64,000 nt of DNA from Euphorbia lathyris. Its lineage: Eukaryota > Streptophyta > Magnoliopsida > Malpighiales > Euphorbiaceae. The notes beneath the pieces are model-generated. The model saw only the letters and a program-made list of their open reading frames with translations. It made no database searches and was not told where the DNA came from. The translations under genes were made by a program, and so were the position numbers. The stretch's first letter is position 1. Every line of letters begins with the position of its first letter. Shown here piece by piece: positions 22,708-34,571 of the stretch. Where the stretch lies: the NCBI RefSeq assembly GCF_963576675.1, contig NC_088916.1, positions 75,719,501 to 75,783,500 on the forward strand. The letters are read 5' to 3'.

Positions 22708-24981
22708 TAGTTACCAAGAGACTTGGTTAGAGTAATACCAGAAATCTCACTCAACTTTTTACCAACCCTTGGGTCCATATTCTTAGAGCATAACATTCTA
22801 GATTTTTAGATATTAAGCTGTTGGCCTGAAGCAGAACAAAAGTTGGTCAGGATATCCATTATCACACCAATTTGCTCCTCATTTCCTTCCACAAAGATCA
22901 TAACATCATCAGCAAAGAATAAATGGGTGATCGGGGGACAGAATCTATTAATGGTAACTAGATGAATCTTTCCAGTGTTCACAACATCTTGGATGAGATG
23001 AGATAACATCTCCATAGCTATAACAAATAAAAATGGGCTCATAGGGTCCCCTTGATGGATACCCCGGGATGGAGTAAACTACTCGGACAAATCCCCATTA
23101 ATTAAAACATTGAAAACAGAAGAAGAAATACAAACCTCAATCAAACTCCTCCAGGTATCCGGAATCCCAGCTTTTTCCAAACTATCCAGAAGAAAACTCC
23201 AATTTAGCCGATCATAAGCTTTCTCCAGATCCAGTTTCAGGGCCACAATGCCACGCTTACCCTTTTTGATCTTTATTGAATGAACCATCTCCTGAGTAAT
23301 AACAATATTGTCCATCATCTGTCTCCCCGGGACAAAGCTGCCTTGATTTTGGCTAATAATATCAGGAAGGATACATCGAAGTCTATTGGCCACAATTTTG
23401 GTAATCACCTTATAAAGCACATTACACAGACTAATATGCCTCATTTGTAAGAAAGAAGACGACTTATCCACTTTAGGAATCAGGACCAGAAGAGTTTTAT
23501 TTACTAGCCTAATATCCTCATACCCATTAAAAACCCCCTTAACGAAACCATAAATTCCATCTTTTACAGTTTCCCAGTGCTTATGGTAAAATCTGGCCGA
23601 AAGCCCATCAACCCCCAGAGCTTTAGTAGCTCCAATGCTAAACACCGCCTGACTAATCTCTTTCTGATCAATAGGGTGAAAAGCATCAATAATCTTATCC
23701 TCACCAACCGTCGGAAACGTAGTCCTAGTTAGAGCTCTATCCAACTCCACCGGATCCTCTTTAAATAAATCTTTATAGAAATTGATTGCCAATAAACGGA
23801 TTTCATCATCCTCATAAACCCAATTTCCATTAGGATCCTTGATAGCATCAATTCGATTCCTCTGTCTTCTGATAACAGTAGAAAGATGGAAATACCTCGT
23901 ATTCCGATCTCCATCCTTAATCCAAGCTTTCCTCGATTTCTGAAACCAAAGCAACTCTTCTTGCCTCAACACCTCTTCCAACTCATTCTGGAGGGATCTA
24001 AGAAGACAACTCAAACTATGGTCAAATATGGTCTCCAAGATACGTTGAATGCCTTCCATCCTGCTCAGAATTTTTTGTTTCCTTCTAATAATGTGGCCAA
24101 AAGTGTTTCTATTCCATCCCACCACGTTCCTTCTAAATCCCTCCGCAGCCATAAGCACATTGGATTAGGGTTTCCAATTATCATGAACAAAATTCTTGAA
24201 CTCGGAATGAGATTCCCAAGCCACCAGATACCTAAAAGGTTTTATCCCTTTAGAACGAGGAGCTCTCACCAACCTGACTAATATCGGAAAATGATCAGAA
24301 TGACGGAAGGGAAGATTCAACACAGCAGCTTCAGGAAACCTGCTCTGGGCCACAATGTTAGCATAAACTTTGTCCAAACGAACAAAGGTACTATTACGTT
24401 TCCAAGTAAACTTATGACCAGCTGCACCAAGATCTGGCAGACCACAAAGATCTATATTTTGTTTATGATTGAGACATCGATTAATATAATGATTTCCTCC
24501 CCTCTTTGATCACTCATAAGAGCAATATCATTAAAATCTCCAGCAATGAACCAGGCATCCACCATACCCGTACTTAAAGAAAACAAAGCCTCCCACAGAC
24601 GTTTACGATTAGCAAGGATAGGATCAGCATACACAACAGTGATAAATAAGGGTTTATTACCAGGATAAGTAACTTTATTGTGAATAAATTGCTTATCTAT
24701 CATCACGATATCCAAAAGAACAAGATCCGGCTTCCAGAAAAGCCAAATCCCACTAGCCCGGTCCGTGGTCTCCGACCTGACACACTTCTAATTTTTAAAT
24801 AAACTAACCACCTCATCAGCTTTAGCTCCATTGACTTTGGTTTCTAATAAAGCAAAACAAAAAGGGTTAAACTGCTTAATTAAATCCTTTACATGGATGC
24901 GGGTCGCCTTGTTTGCCGCTCCTCTAACATTCCAAACAAACAGATCCATCAAGAGAGGACAGCAAACCCAGGCCCGCCCAA

Positions 24982-25500
24982 CTAAGCCAGATATTTATTC
25001 GGGGCTCCTAAGAGCCTAGTGGAGGTACCTGTCGCCCCCCTTTTCTCCAAGGTACTAAGAGAATTTTGGAAATTCTTTTGACTACCCTTCAGTTTTTTCA
25101 TATTCATTTTATTAACCCCCATGGTTTTCCCATGTCTAGTCTCAATGTTGAGTTTAGAAAGACTAACCTCATTATTCCTCTTAGAAACATGAGAAATGTG
25201 AGCCTGAGAATAATCCTGAGGAGCTTCTTTGGATTCAAACAAAGGGTTGACCGTCTCCACATTGTTATCAACAGGATCATCAGGCTCTAAGTCTGACATT
25301 CCCAACTCTGCTTGCTCATTAATAGGACCAGGGTTTTGATCATCTTCCATTAGAAGAACCCCAAACCTTGAACCAGAACATACCTTCAAAGGATTGCCAG
25401 GGGCAGCACGATCCTTTGGACTAGGCAACTCCTTTCTTCCACAATCCTTTTGGGGCAGACTCTGATTACTAATAATATCAGGAGGAAGATTGTGGGCCAC
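24982..25500 (-). pseudogene. LINE ORF1 C-terminal part
   Basis: This 172-residue open frame lies just upstream of the endonuclease ORF. It is hydrophilic, with SGSRFGVLLMEDD, a phrase like the one that follows the zinc knuckle in plant L1 ORF1 proteins, and then an acidic, Asn/Glu-rich tail. The nucleic-acid-binding N-terminal part is missing, so the LINE is 5'-truncated or has a degraded ORF1. The assignment rests mainly on position. Confidence 0.5.
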
Positions 25501-26233
25501 TGGAGCACGCGTCCTAAATTTGCATAAAATGTAACTAATTAATTATTTAGTTGTAAAAAGATAAGCTACATGTGGAAAATATATTACATATACCTTAAAA
25601 TATTATTACATAATTCATATAATAAATTAAAAAGAAAGTTTTTATTTGTTCAACTATAAAACTTGTCTTCTTTAATATTAGAACCACATACTCTGACCTT
25701 GGTCGGTTTGCTTCTTTTAAGATGCGTGCAATACATTTTCAGCATTTAGCTTTTTTTTTTTTTTGTAATTGAGTGATTAATTGGTTACACTTTACGTAAG
25801 TTCAGGGAGCTAACTGAATATTTTATATAAATTGAGGGGCTATTGGAACACTTTAAGAATCCAAGAGACCAATCAAACTTTTTTTTATAAGTTCATTAGG
25901 GAAATGATGTATTAAGCCTATATAATTAGTATTGTTATTGTCTTTACACGTGCATGCATAGGGATCATATTTATAGTAAAATATAATGGAAGCAATTACT
26001 ATTGTACCTATCATAGAATTAGCCGATATCTACACATGATTAAGTTCATACTTGTATTGTATATACACATCAGTCTCATAAATTAAATTAATCACTTAAC
26101 AGACTAATATTATGATAACCTATAATGTATAATATTATATACATAACCTTGTGGATTTTAATCCAACAAGAATTACCTCGCATATTTGAGGATAAGTTTG
26201 ACATTATTGTGTCTAACATGACTAACCCTATTA

Positions 26234-26460
26234 GAGCACCATTACTGGTTGCAACTCCCAAACACTGCCACCTAAGGCAAAAGAAGACTCCAAAAAACAA
26301 ACCACTATAATTGAAAGTCACTCCACTATTTTATGTTTTCACTAATTTTTTAATGGTTTGGTCCCACTTTTCCTTTGTTACATCTTTTGGTAACTTACCA
26401 ATTGTGAGAACACAATTGTAATAAGCACTCTAGTGGTTGGGTGTTGCAAGAGAATTGCTC
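26234..26460. mobile_element. Tourist-like (PIF/Harbinger) MITE, 227 bp
   Basis: The ends GAGCACCATTACTGGTTGCA and, inverted, GAGCAATTCTCTTGCAACAC form terminal inverted repeats. A TTA trinucleotide flanks both sides (26231-26233, 26461-26463), the target preference of PIF/Harbinger elements. The interior is non-coding. Confidence 0.7.
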
Positions 26461-26463
26461 TTA

Positions 26464-27883
26464 TAGAAAAAGTGCTCTGCAGGAAAAGTTAAATGATAAA
26501 TGGTTAATAAGTAAATAAATACATGATAAAATTCTAGAAGTCGGAAAATAAAAAATAAAAAATAAAAAATGTATATATTATATTGTATTGAAAGTTAGAG
26601 TTATTTTTATCTAAAAAATTAATATCGAATGTTCTGATAAATTGTGAAAGCTATTTGTCCAAAAGCTACAAATTCTAGTTTTTCCTAAAAACAACTTTTC
26701 GAGCTTTCCTGTTTTTAAGGAAAAGAGTTTTGTATTTACCGAACACCGTTTTTACTTGGAAAGCTACTTTTAGGTTCTAGGAAAACAATGTCAAACCATC
26801 CTTTAAAAAGTCATACATATTGTTTTCCAATTTAACAAAGTGAGATATTTAATACGTCATCTCACAACCAATTCATTTGGTGTGTGACGCTAATATCAAT
26901 GAAGACTCCAATATTAAAGCATAACTCTGATACTATTTAAATAAAGTTCCAACTCACACTAAAAGGTACCTCAAACTGTGAGGATTCTCTGACATAATCA
27001 ATGAGCCATATAGTTTTTCAATTTAGCAACGTGGGTTATTTAACATGTATGCTACAATAATATTTAGGTTAAATTCTAATTATAATAATGTGGTTTCACA
27101 GATTTGTAGATGGAGTGAGTTTTTTGTTTCAAAAAGAGCACTGAGCTTCCCCGACGTTAGGAAAACCAAAGATTTTTAGTTTGACACTATCAATTTGGCC
27201 GTTGATGATCTCAAACTAGAAAATTTTCAAGTATTGATTATATTTTAAGTAACTATAATTCTTCACCTTTCAAATTTTGAGGTTGTCATGAAACAATGAG
27301 GTTGCCACTTGGTCCAAAAGGTTCTGATATTATGTCAAGGAACCAATATTGAACTCAAAACTTAAGTTAATAATGAGGGCATCTCCTTGAGAAGTCCAAA
27401 TCAAGACTGAGGAAGTGCTCGCTTGGCGCGTCACATAGGCCAACGGGTCATATAAGCAACATGGGGTATGAGTAGGAGAATGAAGGAAGGAAGGAATGAA
27501 AGAAGAATCACCTGGCGTATTTGAACGTGCATAATGTATCACTCAATTGGCGAAGCTCTCGAAGCTTTTTTGGTGCATCTCTCTCATCGGGACCGTTGGC
27601 GTGTCATTCGCTTAGCGAAGCTCTTGGGACGTGTGCATAAACTCATACGTCGTGACATTACTTTCTCGCCAAGGAGACCAATCTGACACCAGTTTGCCCC
27701 AATCTATTTATTGTTTTTCCACTCTTTAATTATTGTCTTGCCACTAGGCTTTATTTGTTGGTTTGCCGTTAGTTCCCATGATCTCAATAATACCTTTAAT
27801 TTGTAAGTAGGGTTTGAAACCCTAACGAGAGTTGTGAAGTCTTTTGTTTCTCACTTAAGGTGAGCATTTAAACCCTAACTTTA
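26464..27883. other. Repeat-derived spacer without a recognised gene
   Basis: About 27065-27300 resembles a fragment of the foldback family at 6767 (CACAGATTTGTAGATGGA). About 27390-27680 is a moderately GC-rich stretch with repeated GGCGAAGCTCT phrases and no convincing ORF; I do not recognise it. Confidence 0.35.
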
Positions 27884-27892
27884 TAAATATGA

Positions 27893-28331
27893 GGGCTTAA
27901 AGCATTATTTGGCCCCTGATCTATCCAAAATTATGTCATTTGGCATCTGACCTATTATTTGATCACATTTGACCCTTGATCTATCCCATTTGGTTAAATT
28001 TCACCCAATTTGTATGAATATTTAACGGAATCGTTATCTCATTGTTAAGTAACGATATTTTGACACTTAAACTTGAAACGTGATATTTCTTAAAGTTTTT
28101 TTTCCACCGGATGTGGAAATAATTAATTAGATTAAAAAAACAAAAAAATAAAAAACAAATCCTAAATTAAAATCTATTAAGTAAAAGTGTCAAAATATCG
28201 TTACTTATCAATGAGATAAGTATTCGGTTAAGTTTGAATCCGAATTGGGTGAAAATTCACCAATTTGGGATAGATCAAGGGCCAAATGATAAAATTTTGG
28301 ATAGATCAGGGGCCAAATAGTGGTTTAAGCC
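27893..28331. mobile_element. Foldback MITE with GGCTTAA ends and perfect 9-bp duplication TAAATATGA
   Basis: The left end GGCTTAAAGCATTATTTGGC and the inverted right end GGCTTAAACCACTATTTGGC continue as long inverted arms, with CCCCTGATCTATCC and CGATATTTTGACACTT on both sides. The duplication lies at 27884-27892 and 28332-28340. It is the same class as the elements at 16248, 18783 and 60140. Confidence 0.88.
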
Positions 28332-28816
28332 TAAATATGACTAACTTTTTATCAATTAAATATTAATTTTTCTTTGAGAGTTGTTTTAGGGTTCATCCTT
28401 GTTGAAACACAATTTTCACATTGAGTTTTGATTTTCACAAAAAAATACTTATTATACAATTAGATTCTCAAAAATATTTAAGTACAAAATTAAGTATAAA
28501 TATCTTGTGCTAATAAAATTGTTAGTGTTGTGTTGAATCACAAGTTAAGGCAAGAAACAAAAAAACCCCTTAGAAGAAATAAAGACTCAAAGCCTTAGTT
28601 CTAGTCTAGAAGCTGAACAATCGTGTATTTGTCACTGGTTATAATAATATTCATGTCTAAAAAAGGATTAAATAATATGATATTTTAGATCTCAAATGGG
28701 TTTAAACTTCTATTTTAAAATTTTAAATATAATTAAAAGTCATTTATTTCTTATTTCGTTTAGAACTCGTAAAATGTAAGAACCGGCTATTTTAACTAAT
28801 AAGCTTGATTCTTTTT

Positions 28817-29204
28817 TTATGGCTCTGTTTGATAAAGAGCGTTTTGGGATAAAAAGAGCGGTTTTGATCAACTTTAAAGGTTTGACCACTGAAACCGCTA
28901 ATTGGAGTGTTTGGTGGAGAGAGGTTTGGGATGAAAACGCTAATTTAGAAAAAGCTCTTAAAATGAGCTTTTTCAATTAGCGTTTTGCAATATTAAAATT
29001 AATGGACTTCTTTAACCCTAATAGATAGACCCCCTCTTCTCCTGCGCCAAAATTAATGCCCTTATTCGTCTTTTTGCACAAACCGCTATTATCAATCAGC
29101 TAATTTTTACCAAACAGGTCTACACAAACAGCTAATCAAATCAGCTAGTCAAATCAGCTAATATAATCAGCTAACAGCTAACAGCTAATTCCAAACATGG
29201 CCTA
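28817..29204. repeat. hAT-like MITE with GGCYMTGTTTG ends
   Basis: The left end TATGGCTCTGTTTGATAAAG is matched by the inverted right end TAGGCCATGTTTGGAATTAG. The right part holds several CAGCTAA(T/C) micro-repeats. No exact target duplication was found. Confidence 0.5.
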
Positions 29205-30818
29205 TATATATTTTTTGAAAGATTGATTCTCGAGATAAGTGAATTGGCAAATTAAATATAGTTTGTCGGTCCATCAATATGACTATAGATTACCTAAAAC
29301 AATGAAAATGATTTACGCAGAAAATTGATGATGGCCATTCACTTGTGCATGAAACCATTTACTTTTTTTTTTTCATTTTACTATATTAATTTGCTACTTG
29401 CTAGCTAGGGTGTCATGCATATTGCTCTAACTTACATAAATAAATAGTAAATGAGTTAAAGTATCAAAATAGTTATAAGGTTTTAAGAGTCCTGTTAATT
29501 TAGGTTATTTATAACACTAATATAAGTTTAACGTTATTGTTAGCGATATTTTCGAAATATGCTAATTTCAATCTTGTCACGTGTGGTTAGGGTGCGGGTG
29601 TGCCAGAGGAATTATTCCTCAATTATGAAAAACGGTTACGTTTGTGAAATTGTGCGCCGAAAACATGAATCCTAAATCGAAGCGATTGGCCAGGGACGCA
29701 AGGATTGAAAAAGTCCATCTTGGGTCTCTCGCGCCGTTATAGAAACTTTGCGAGATAAATTGTTTTTATTTAAGCTAAGCATATAAATTGAAGACGGAAA
29801 AATAAAGGAAATTAAAGTGCGAAATTGACACGAGATTTTGGGAAAATTGGTATTTTATTGATTGAATAAGTGTTTGAATACATGAAATTGAATAATAAAT
29901 TACAACTGAAAAATTTCTATATTAAACATATAGACAATCAATTGAATTAGGAAAAGACAAATCAATACAAAGAATTGAGATGCAATTAAACTAAAATTGG
30001 AATTCAACAACAAACTCGGAGCCACAATAGCTATCTCGGGTTGATGTTGAATTTCGGCGTTGGTGCGAGGTCCTCGGAAAGCTGCAGCCGGTCGGGTCCG
30101 TATGGTATATAGTCTTAGCAATGTTAAAACGTGCGGTAGGCAAATGGGGCAGATTTAATCTTCAACTTTGGGAGGCTCGTTTGGGCGTTTAAGAACACGG
30201 AATTGGACGAGTAAACAGGCTAAATTTAATTTCGGAATGTCAGGAACAAACTTCTATAAGAGATCGAAGGCTAAAACGGACTTTAAATAGACGTAATTGA
30301 GGATTGAAAATGACTAGTTGAATCTGGAAAAATCTGGAAACAGAATGTCTAAAATGATTTGAGGTGCAAAGATCAGCTTGTAAATAGAGTTTCTAGGCAC
30401 AGAATTGGGAAAGTAAATACACTAGATCAAACTTCAGAACGTTAGGAACAACTTTGTCGAAGGGATTGAAAGGAAAAAATGACTTTAAATGGACAGAATT
30501 GAGCTTTGAAAAAGGATGGACGAATCTGGAAAATTACTTTAGAAAGGAAATTCTAATTGAAACTTGAACAGAGTAACGACTTAAAAACACTAATTTGAGT
30601 CGAGAAACTTGAAAAGAGGCTTTGTGACTTGAATTGAAGCTAAAGGAAGCTAAATGAGAGATTAAAACTAAGAAAAACGAAGAACGAAAAGAAGAATTTA
30701 GAAGAACTTGAAGAACTAGGAGCTAAGAGCTAAGAACTAAAAAGAGAGCATTGAGAGTAACCTTTAGAGAGGGGTTTTGTTGTGTGTTCAGTGTGTGTTT
30801 TAGTGTAGGGGAGGGGGT

Positions 30819-30828
30819 CTATTTATAG
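30819..30828 (-). promoter_or_regulatory. TATA box in the 3' LTR
   Basis: CTATAAATAG on the minus strand, followed by a C-rich stretch and an ACACTGAACACAAC segment that would be the start of R. Confidence 0.6.
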
Positions 30829-30964
30829 TTTTTTTTAGTGGAATTTTGGTAATTATTGAGTGGTATTTGGGTATTTTGGTCTTTTCATCATCAACTAACT
30901 CAACTAACTCCAACTAACTCTAACCAACTAACTTAACTTCCTCAACTGCCGTTGACTGCTTCCG

Positions 30965-31310
30965 GAAGAGACGATACGCCCCGCGTATGTCCTACTACGC
31001 CCTGCGTGTTGTGGCTCCTGGGCCTTGTGCGTTTCATTGATGATTTTTACGCGTGGCATCTCTGGTGTCACGTCCCGCGTAAAGGAGTACGCCCTGCGTA
31101 TTGGCGGATACGCCCTGCGTATCCGTGCTTCTGATCTTGGAACACTCTGCGGATGCGTCTTACGCATGACGTATTGGCAAGTACGTCCCGCGTAATAAAG
31201 TACGCCCCGCGTAAAGTGAAGGACGCGCTGCGTATTTGAGTCTCTGACGTTTGATTTCTCCGGACGCCTTGTTTACGCGCTGCGTATGGAGGACACGCCC
31301 CGCGTGGTGC
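30965..31310. repeat. GC-rich short-hairpin array in U3 of the 3' LTR
   Basis: About twelve imperfect copies of TACGCCCYGCGTA occur at irregular 15-40 base spacing; each copy is a small dyad (TACGC...GCGTA). Variants include CACGTCCCGCGTA, GACGCGCTGCGTA and TACGCGTGGCAT. The array is strongly CpG-rich in an AT-rich LTR and ends about 140 bases upstream of the TATA box in element orientation. Short open frames across it are composition artefacts. Confidence 0.8.
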
Positions 31311-31439
31311 CGGACTCTCTCGTGGGTTGAAGGTTAGTTTACACATGTATTATTTTCTAGAAAATATAAACTACATCCTAAAAACATGACCCAAGCATTT
31401 TATATACATAAAAATAATTATTTTATTTTTGGGCCAACA

Positions 31440-31457
31440 ATTGCCCCCCTCTTTTGT
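31440..31457 (-). other. Polypurine tract of the gypsy element
   Basis: On the minus strand AAAAGAGGGGGGCAAT directly precedes the TGTTGG start of the 3' LTR, the position of the plus-strand primer. It also confirms the minus orientation of the element. Confidence 0.85.
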
Positions 31458-31599
31458 GCATAAATGAATTAGTAACAATAAAATTTATGTACAAAACAAG
31501 TTTTATTAAATACTTTTTTCTTTTTTAAGATAATAGAGAAAAGAATCCTACAGGATTTTTAGAATTTGAATTCCTTGGAACTGTATATCTTAATTAATC

Positions 31600-32055
31600 T
31601 ACAACTTTTCTTTCTTTTTGATACTTTTGTTTCTGCCATTTTCTTTTCCCCAAGCTCAAGAACACTCAGAATCAAGCTCTCAGTCTCTCAAGCATGGGTA
31701 TACAAACTATTTTTCTTCTTTATTTTCTTTCTTTTTGATTTTTCTTTTGCTTTTGTGTGTGTAGAATCACATTTTATGAGAAAATAAATTGAATTGGAAT
31801 AAAACATAAGAATTTTAGAGCTATTACGTGGGGATGGAATTGTATTGCTGAAGATTTGCATCTGTCTGTCACAGCTGCGGACTCATACTCTGACACCATT
31901 CGCGCTGATTCTCGCCTAGGCGTAACCCTTGGCTTGCAGGAGGTAATTTTTGTAATTTCATGATCATGTATTTGAAGGTAGCATCCATAGGCTTTGATTG
32001 ATTGTGTCTGTACTTCCAATTTCAGGACAGTGTCTTTACTATTAGCCCTGTTGCT
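31600..32055 (+). other. Probable 5' leader and leader intron(s) of the PMD gene
   Basis: A C/A-rich leader-like segment at about 31648-31692 (AAGCTCAAGAACACTCAGAA...) is followed by GTATAC and a T-rich intron-like stretch ending GTGTGTAG at 31762. A second candidate intron runs GGAG|GTAATTTTT to TTTCAG|GACAG (about 31941-32024). The intervening sequence is open in the PMD frame (FRAITWGWNCIAEDLHLSV) but has no ATG, so I leave it as leader. Confidence 0.4.
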
Positions 32056-34571
32056 ATGAATAACTCGCCTTTGCCCCCTTATCCCATGAGTACCGCTACC
32101 GAATTAGCCCTTCATAGGGAAACTTATCAATTCCATGCGAATAAGAAAGGTCTGGTATTCCCTCGTTGTTACACTGGGTGGAATGACCTTGTAGATCGTT
32201 TAGAATTGAGGTATGCAAGTGTCTGGGACCAGGTTGGCATCAGGGATTTTGTTCGTTTGACTCGTCATGAAATTACTCCTTGTGTGAATGTGCTTGAAGG
32301 AGTTTTGAATTATTGGTCACCGACATGCAACTCATTGATTCTCCCGCTGGGTCCTATGTCTATCACTTTACGTGATGTGGTTGCTTTGACGGGGTTGCCT
32401 ATTATTAGAGAGGAAGTCCCAAGTTGTGTCGATACACACGCATTCCCTGGAGTGCAAGCCATCTTATCTAAAGAGGCTGGGACGTATGTCCAAATAATTA
32501 AGAAGAAATTGGATAAGGCGGAGTTGGATGATGAGGATCATGTGCATTTCCTGTGGATGATGCTTAGCAATTACATTTTTGAACCGTTGGGTCTTAGGCC
32601 TACCGCTGAAATATTGATTATTGCTAAGGCTTTGGCTTCAGGCCGTCGTTTAGCTCTTGGCACCATGTTGTTAGCTTCAACCTTCCACCGTCTAGCTCTT
32701 ACGGTTGAGGGCAGACCATTTGTAAAACCTCGGGGTGGCTTGTGGTTGTTACAACTGTGGGTTTTTATCTACTTCCCTCATTTGGCTACTGTTTCATCAG
32801 TGGGGGTTTCAGATCATCTTGGTGTAGACCTTTGCTACAGCTCTTCGAGTTTGGCTGTTGGTGTGGTTGTGAGATTTCTTCGTACTTTAGTGCCATCCAC
32901 TCACAATGAGCTGTTTCTCTTTTGGAATAAGAGTAATTCATGTCTACCATCCTGGGCGCTTTCTTACTTGTCTGCTACCCCCAATGAAGGTACTGAATGG
33001 TGGATGACGGTGTGTGCAACACGTCGGTTACACCACGGGGTGAACCGAACTAGAACCTCGAGATCATCAAATCCTGGTCTGACTTTATATGCACCTTGTC
33101 TTTGGGCACGTCAATTAGGATTTTTCCAAGCTATTCCAGGGCCACTCCCATTTCCTACCTCTTCTCAGCGGTATGGAGCTAGTGACGAAGATATAGCCGC
33201 TGCGGTTCTGGACGCGGGATATGATCAGGGACCACTTCTGCTTGGATCGGATCGACCTTCGTTTGATGCTTGGTGGGATACCATTTTTCAGCAGTGTATT
33301 CCACCCGCTGGTAAGCTCTTTTTATTTTGTTTTGTATGTACATTTTATATATATATATACATTCTTTTCATTTTTTTTTTAGATTCGAGCAGTAGCTTGG
33401 GAAAGGATAACAATCTGACTCTTCTGGTCCCGAATACTCTTGAGATAAACGAAACGGGCAAAGGCAAAGGCAAAGCAATCATGTTGGATGGGGGAGGGAA
33501 GGTACCTACTACGGCAGGCCCTTCCGTGAGACCAGGAGAGAGAATTGATTCTGACGAAGACCTATATTTTGGTTTTGAGGATGGAGCGCTGGATCAACTA
33601 GGGGCATGTTGGAACGTGACTTCTTCAATTAGAACTCTGTCTCTTGATGATGGCTCGACCGAGGTGGACATGACTCCATTGCAACTTCCAGCACGAACAC
33701 ATCTTCCTTCTGCATCTTCTTTAAACCGATTGATTGCCGCACCATTGTCTCAGGTTTGTATGATTTTGCGACTCCGTTATTTTATGAACTATGTTTGGGA
33801 TGCTTGAGTCATATTGTTTGATTGAATTGTCATTTGTGAATATGGCAGGAATCATCTCTAGTGCGTCCTCCATTAGTTCATGTCGGTCTTAAGGCTGATA
33901 ATCCTTTTGCTGGTTTGGATTTTTCGTTTTTGAAAGGACCGCCTAACGTTGTAGCTGACTCATCCTTGCCTAGTGATGATTCCTTGAGTGATGCTCGTGC
34001 CAATCTCAGTAAGCTTGTCGCCTCTCCTCTTCACTCTTGGACTCCGACCCGTGTTGAAAGAGCTATGATTGATTTTGACCTTATGATGGGTGTGTGTGTT
34101 CATCCCTTCAAGACTGAGCCATTGAAATCCACCAAGAACCACGTATTATTTTGCTATCAGTCCTATGTTACTGAGAAAAACGTGGCAGCAGGTCTCGCAG
34201 CTCGAGTTAGATCAAATATGGCAGAGTTAGAGGCCTACAGCAAGAAGTTTAATGCTCTGGTTGATGCTGAAGAAGTAGATAGGCAACGATTAGCCAAAAT
34301 TGCAGCTGTAGAGGAGCGGCTTGCGGCATTGGAGAGGGAGGTGGCTGAAGCTCGAGTGTTTAAGGAAGATATGGTTAGAGCTAGCTCCGGGTTTAGGGCT
34401 TGTTTCCCGTGGATGGAGGAAGAGTTGTGCCGTGAGAAAGATCGATTGGCCAATCATTATGATGAGATGTTGGCATGGCACCGACAGAGCGAGCAACACA
34501 AAGAGGCTGCCTCCAAACTTTGTGAATCTTGGGCGAAATACCCAAAGCTTGATTTTTGTTTGTTTCCGTGA
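32056..34571 (+). CDS. Plant mobile domain (PMD) protein encoded antisense inside the gypsy element, three exons
   Basis: The exons are 32056-33310, 33383-33753 and 33849-34571, giving 2349 bases (782 residues plus stop). Introns are GT-AG (GCTG|GTAAGC...TTTAG|ATTCG; CTCAG|GTTTGT...GGCAG|GAATC). The N-terminal 400 residues carry the aminotransferase-like plant mobile domain: LVFPRCYTGWNDLVDRLELRY, then LPLGPMSITLRDVVALTGLP, LGTMLLASTFHRLAL and YAPCLWARQLGFFQAIPGPL. This is the fold of MAIN/MAIL1 and of PMD proteins spread by transposons. The C-terminal 150 residues are a charged coiled coil (about KIAAVEERLAALEREVAEAR). The start is the first in-frame ATG after a probable further upstream intron (31941-32024), so a longer N terminus is possible. 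The frame is fully open although gag-pol on the other strand is broken. Its role in the element is unknown. Confidence 0.82.

Larger units (their letters stand above)
18947..24949 (-). pseudogene. LINE ORF2: endonuclease, reverse transcriptase, zinc domain, RNase H
   Basis: The start MDLFVWNVRGAANKATRIHV at 24949 and LLETK are the first motifs of an APE-type endonuclease; FIAGDFND and HSDHFPILV follow. The RT includes IPKVDKSSSFLQMRHISLCN, QGSFVPGRQMMDNIV, LKLDLEKAYDRLNW and the catalytic FADD (22905-22916). A CCRCKVQAETICHVLRDC zinc domain and an RNase H with LNTDG and VDSDNLEAV come last. Without the inserted LTR the ORF would span about 1366 codons, a normal length. It is dead: stops at 24788-24790 and 24165-24167, a frame change near 24495, a TAG at about 23076-23078 just before GIHQGDP, and further breaks at about 22806, 19860 and 19300. 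Several stops replace expected Trp or Gln codons. Confidence 0.88.
18905..25505 (-). mobile_element. L1-type LINE (nearly full-length), split by a solo LTR
   Basis: On the minus strand, from 25500 to 18947, come in order an ORF1-tail frame, endonuclease, reverse transcriptase, a CCHC-type zinc domain and RNase H. The 3' end is near the T run at about 18902-18909 (poly(A) on the minus strand). The 5' end is placed near 25505, but the 25505-25740 AT-rich part could also belong to it. A possible duplication, TTAGCTTTCTTTTTTT on the left against TTAGCTTTTTTTTTTT at about 25745, would fit insertion into the enclosing TIR element; because it is T-rich I treat it as tentative. Confidence 0.85.
18783..25918. 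mobile_element. GGCTTAATA-terminal inverted-repeat element, interrupted by a LINE; 9-bp duplication
   Basis: The left arm (18783 to about 18905) starts GGCTTAATATATCATTGGTC. The right arm (about 25790-25918) is its inverse, ending GATGTATTAAGCC, and both contain the phrase ATAAAATATTCAGTTAGCT in matching orientation. The 9 bases TATATAATT flank both ends (18774-18782 and 25919-25927). It belongs to the same class as the elements at 16248, 27893 and 60140. Most of its present 7.1 kb is a LINE plus a solo LTR inserted later; the original element was a few hundred bases long. Confidence 0.8.
29538..31439 (-). repeat. 3' LTR of the gypsy element
   Basis: In element orientation it starts TGTTGGCCCAAAAATAAAAT at 31439 and ends CGAAAATATCGCTAACA at 29538. 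U3 holds the GC-rich hairpin array (about 30965-31310) followed by a TATA box at 30819-30828. Length equals the partner LTR at 42055-43956, and the two differ by scattered substitutions, mostly transitions. Confidence 0.93.

Noticed and set aside
30965..31310. CRISPR-like appearance of the dyad array
   Set aside because: Repeat spacing is irregular, repeats are degenerate, and the setting is an LTR in a plant genome.
30928..31346. Arg-rich open frames on both strands of the LTR, duplicated at 43445-43767
   Set aside because: They are made by the GC-rich hairpin array, read in different frames on both strands, and have no start or domain context.
32002..34571. PMD gene as an ordinary host gene
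   Set aside because: It lies wholly between the gypsy polypurine tract and pol, inside matching LTRs, so it belongs to the element.
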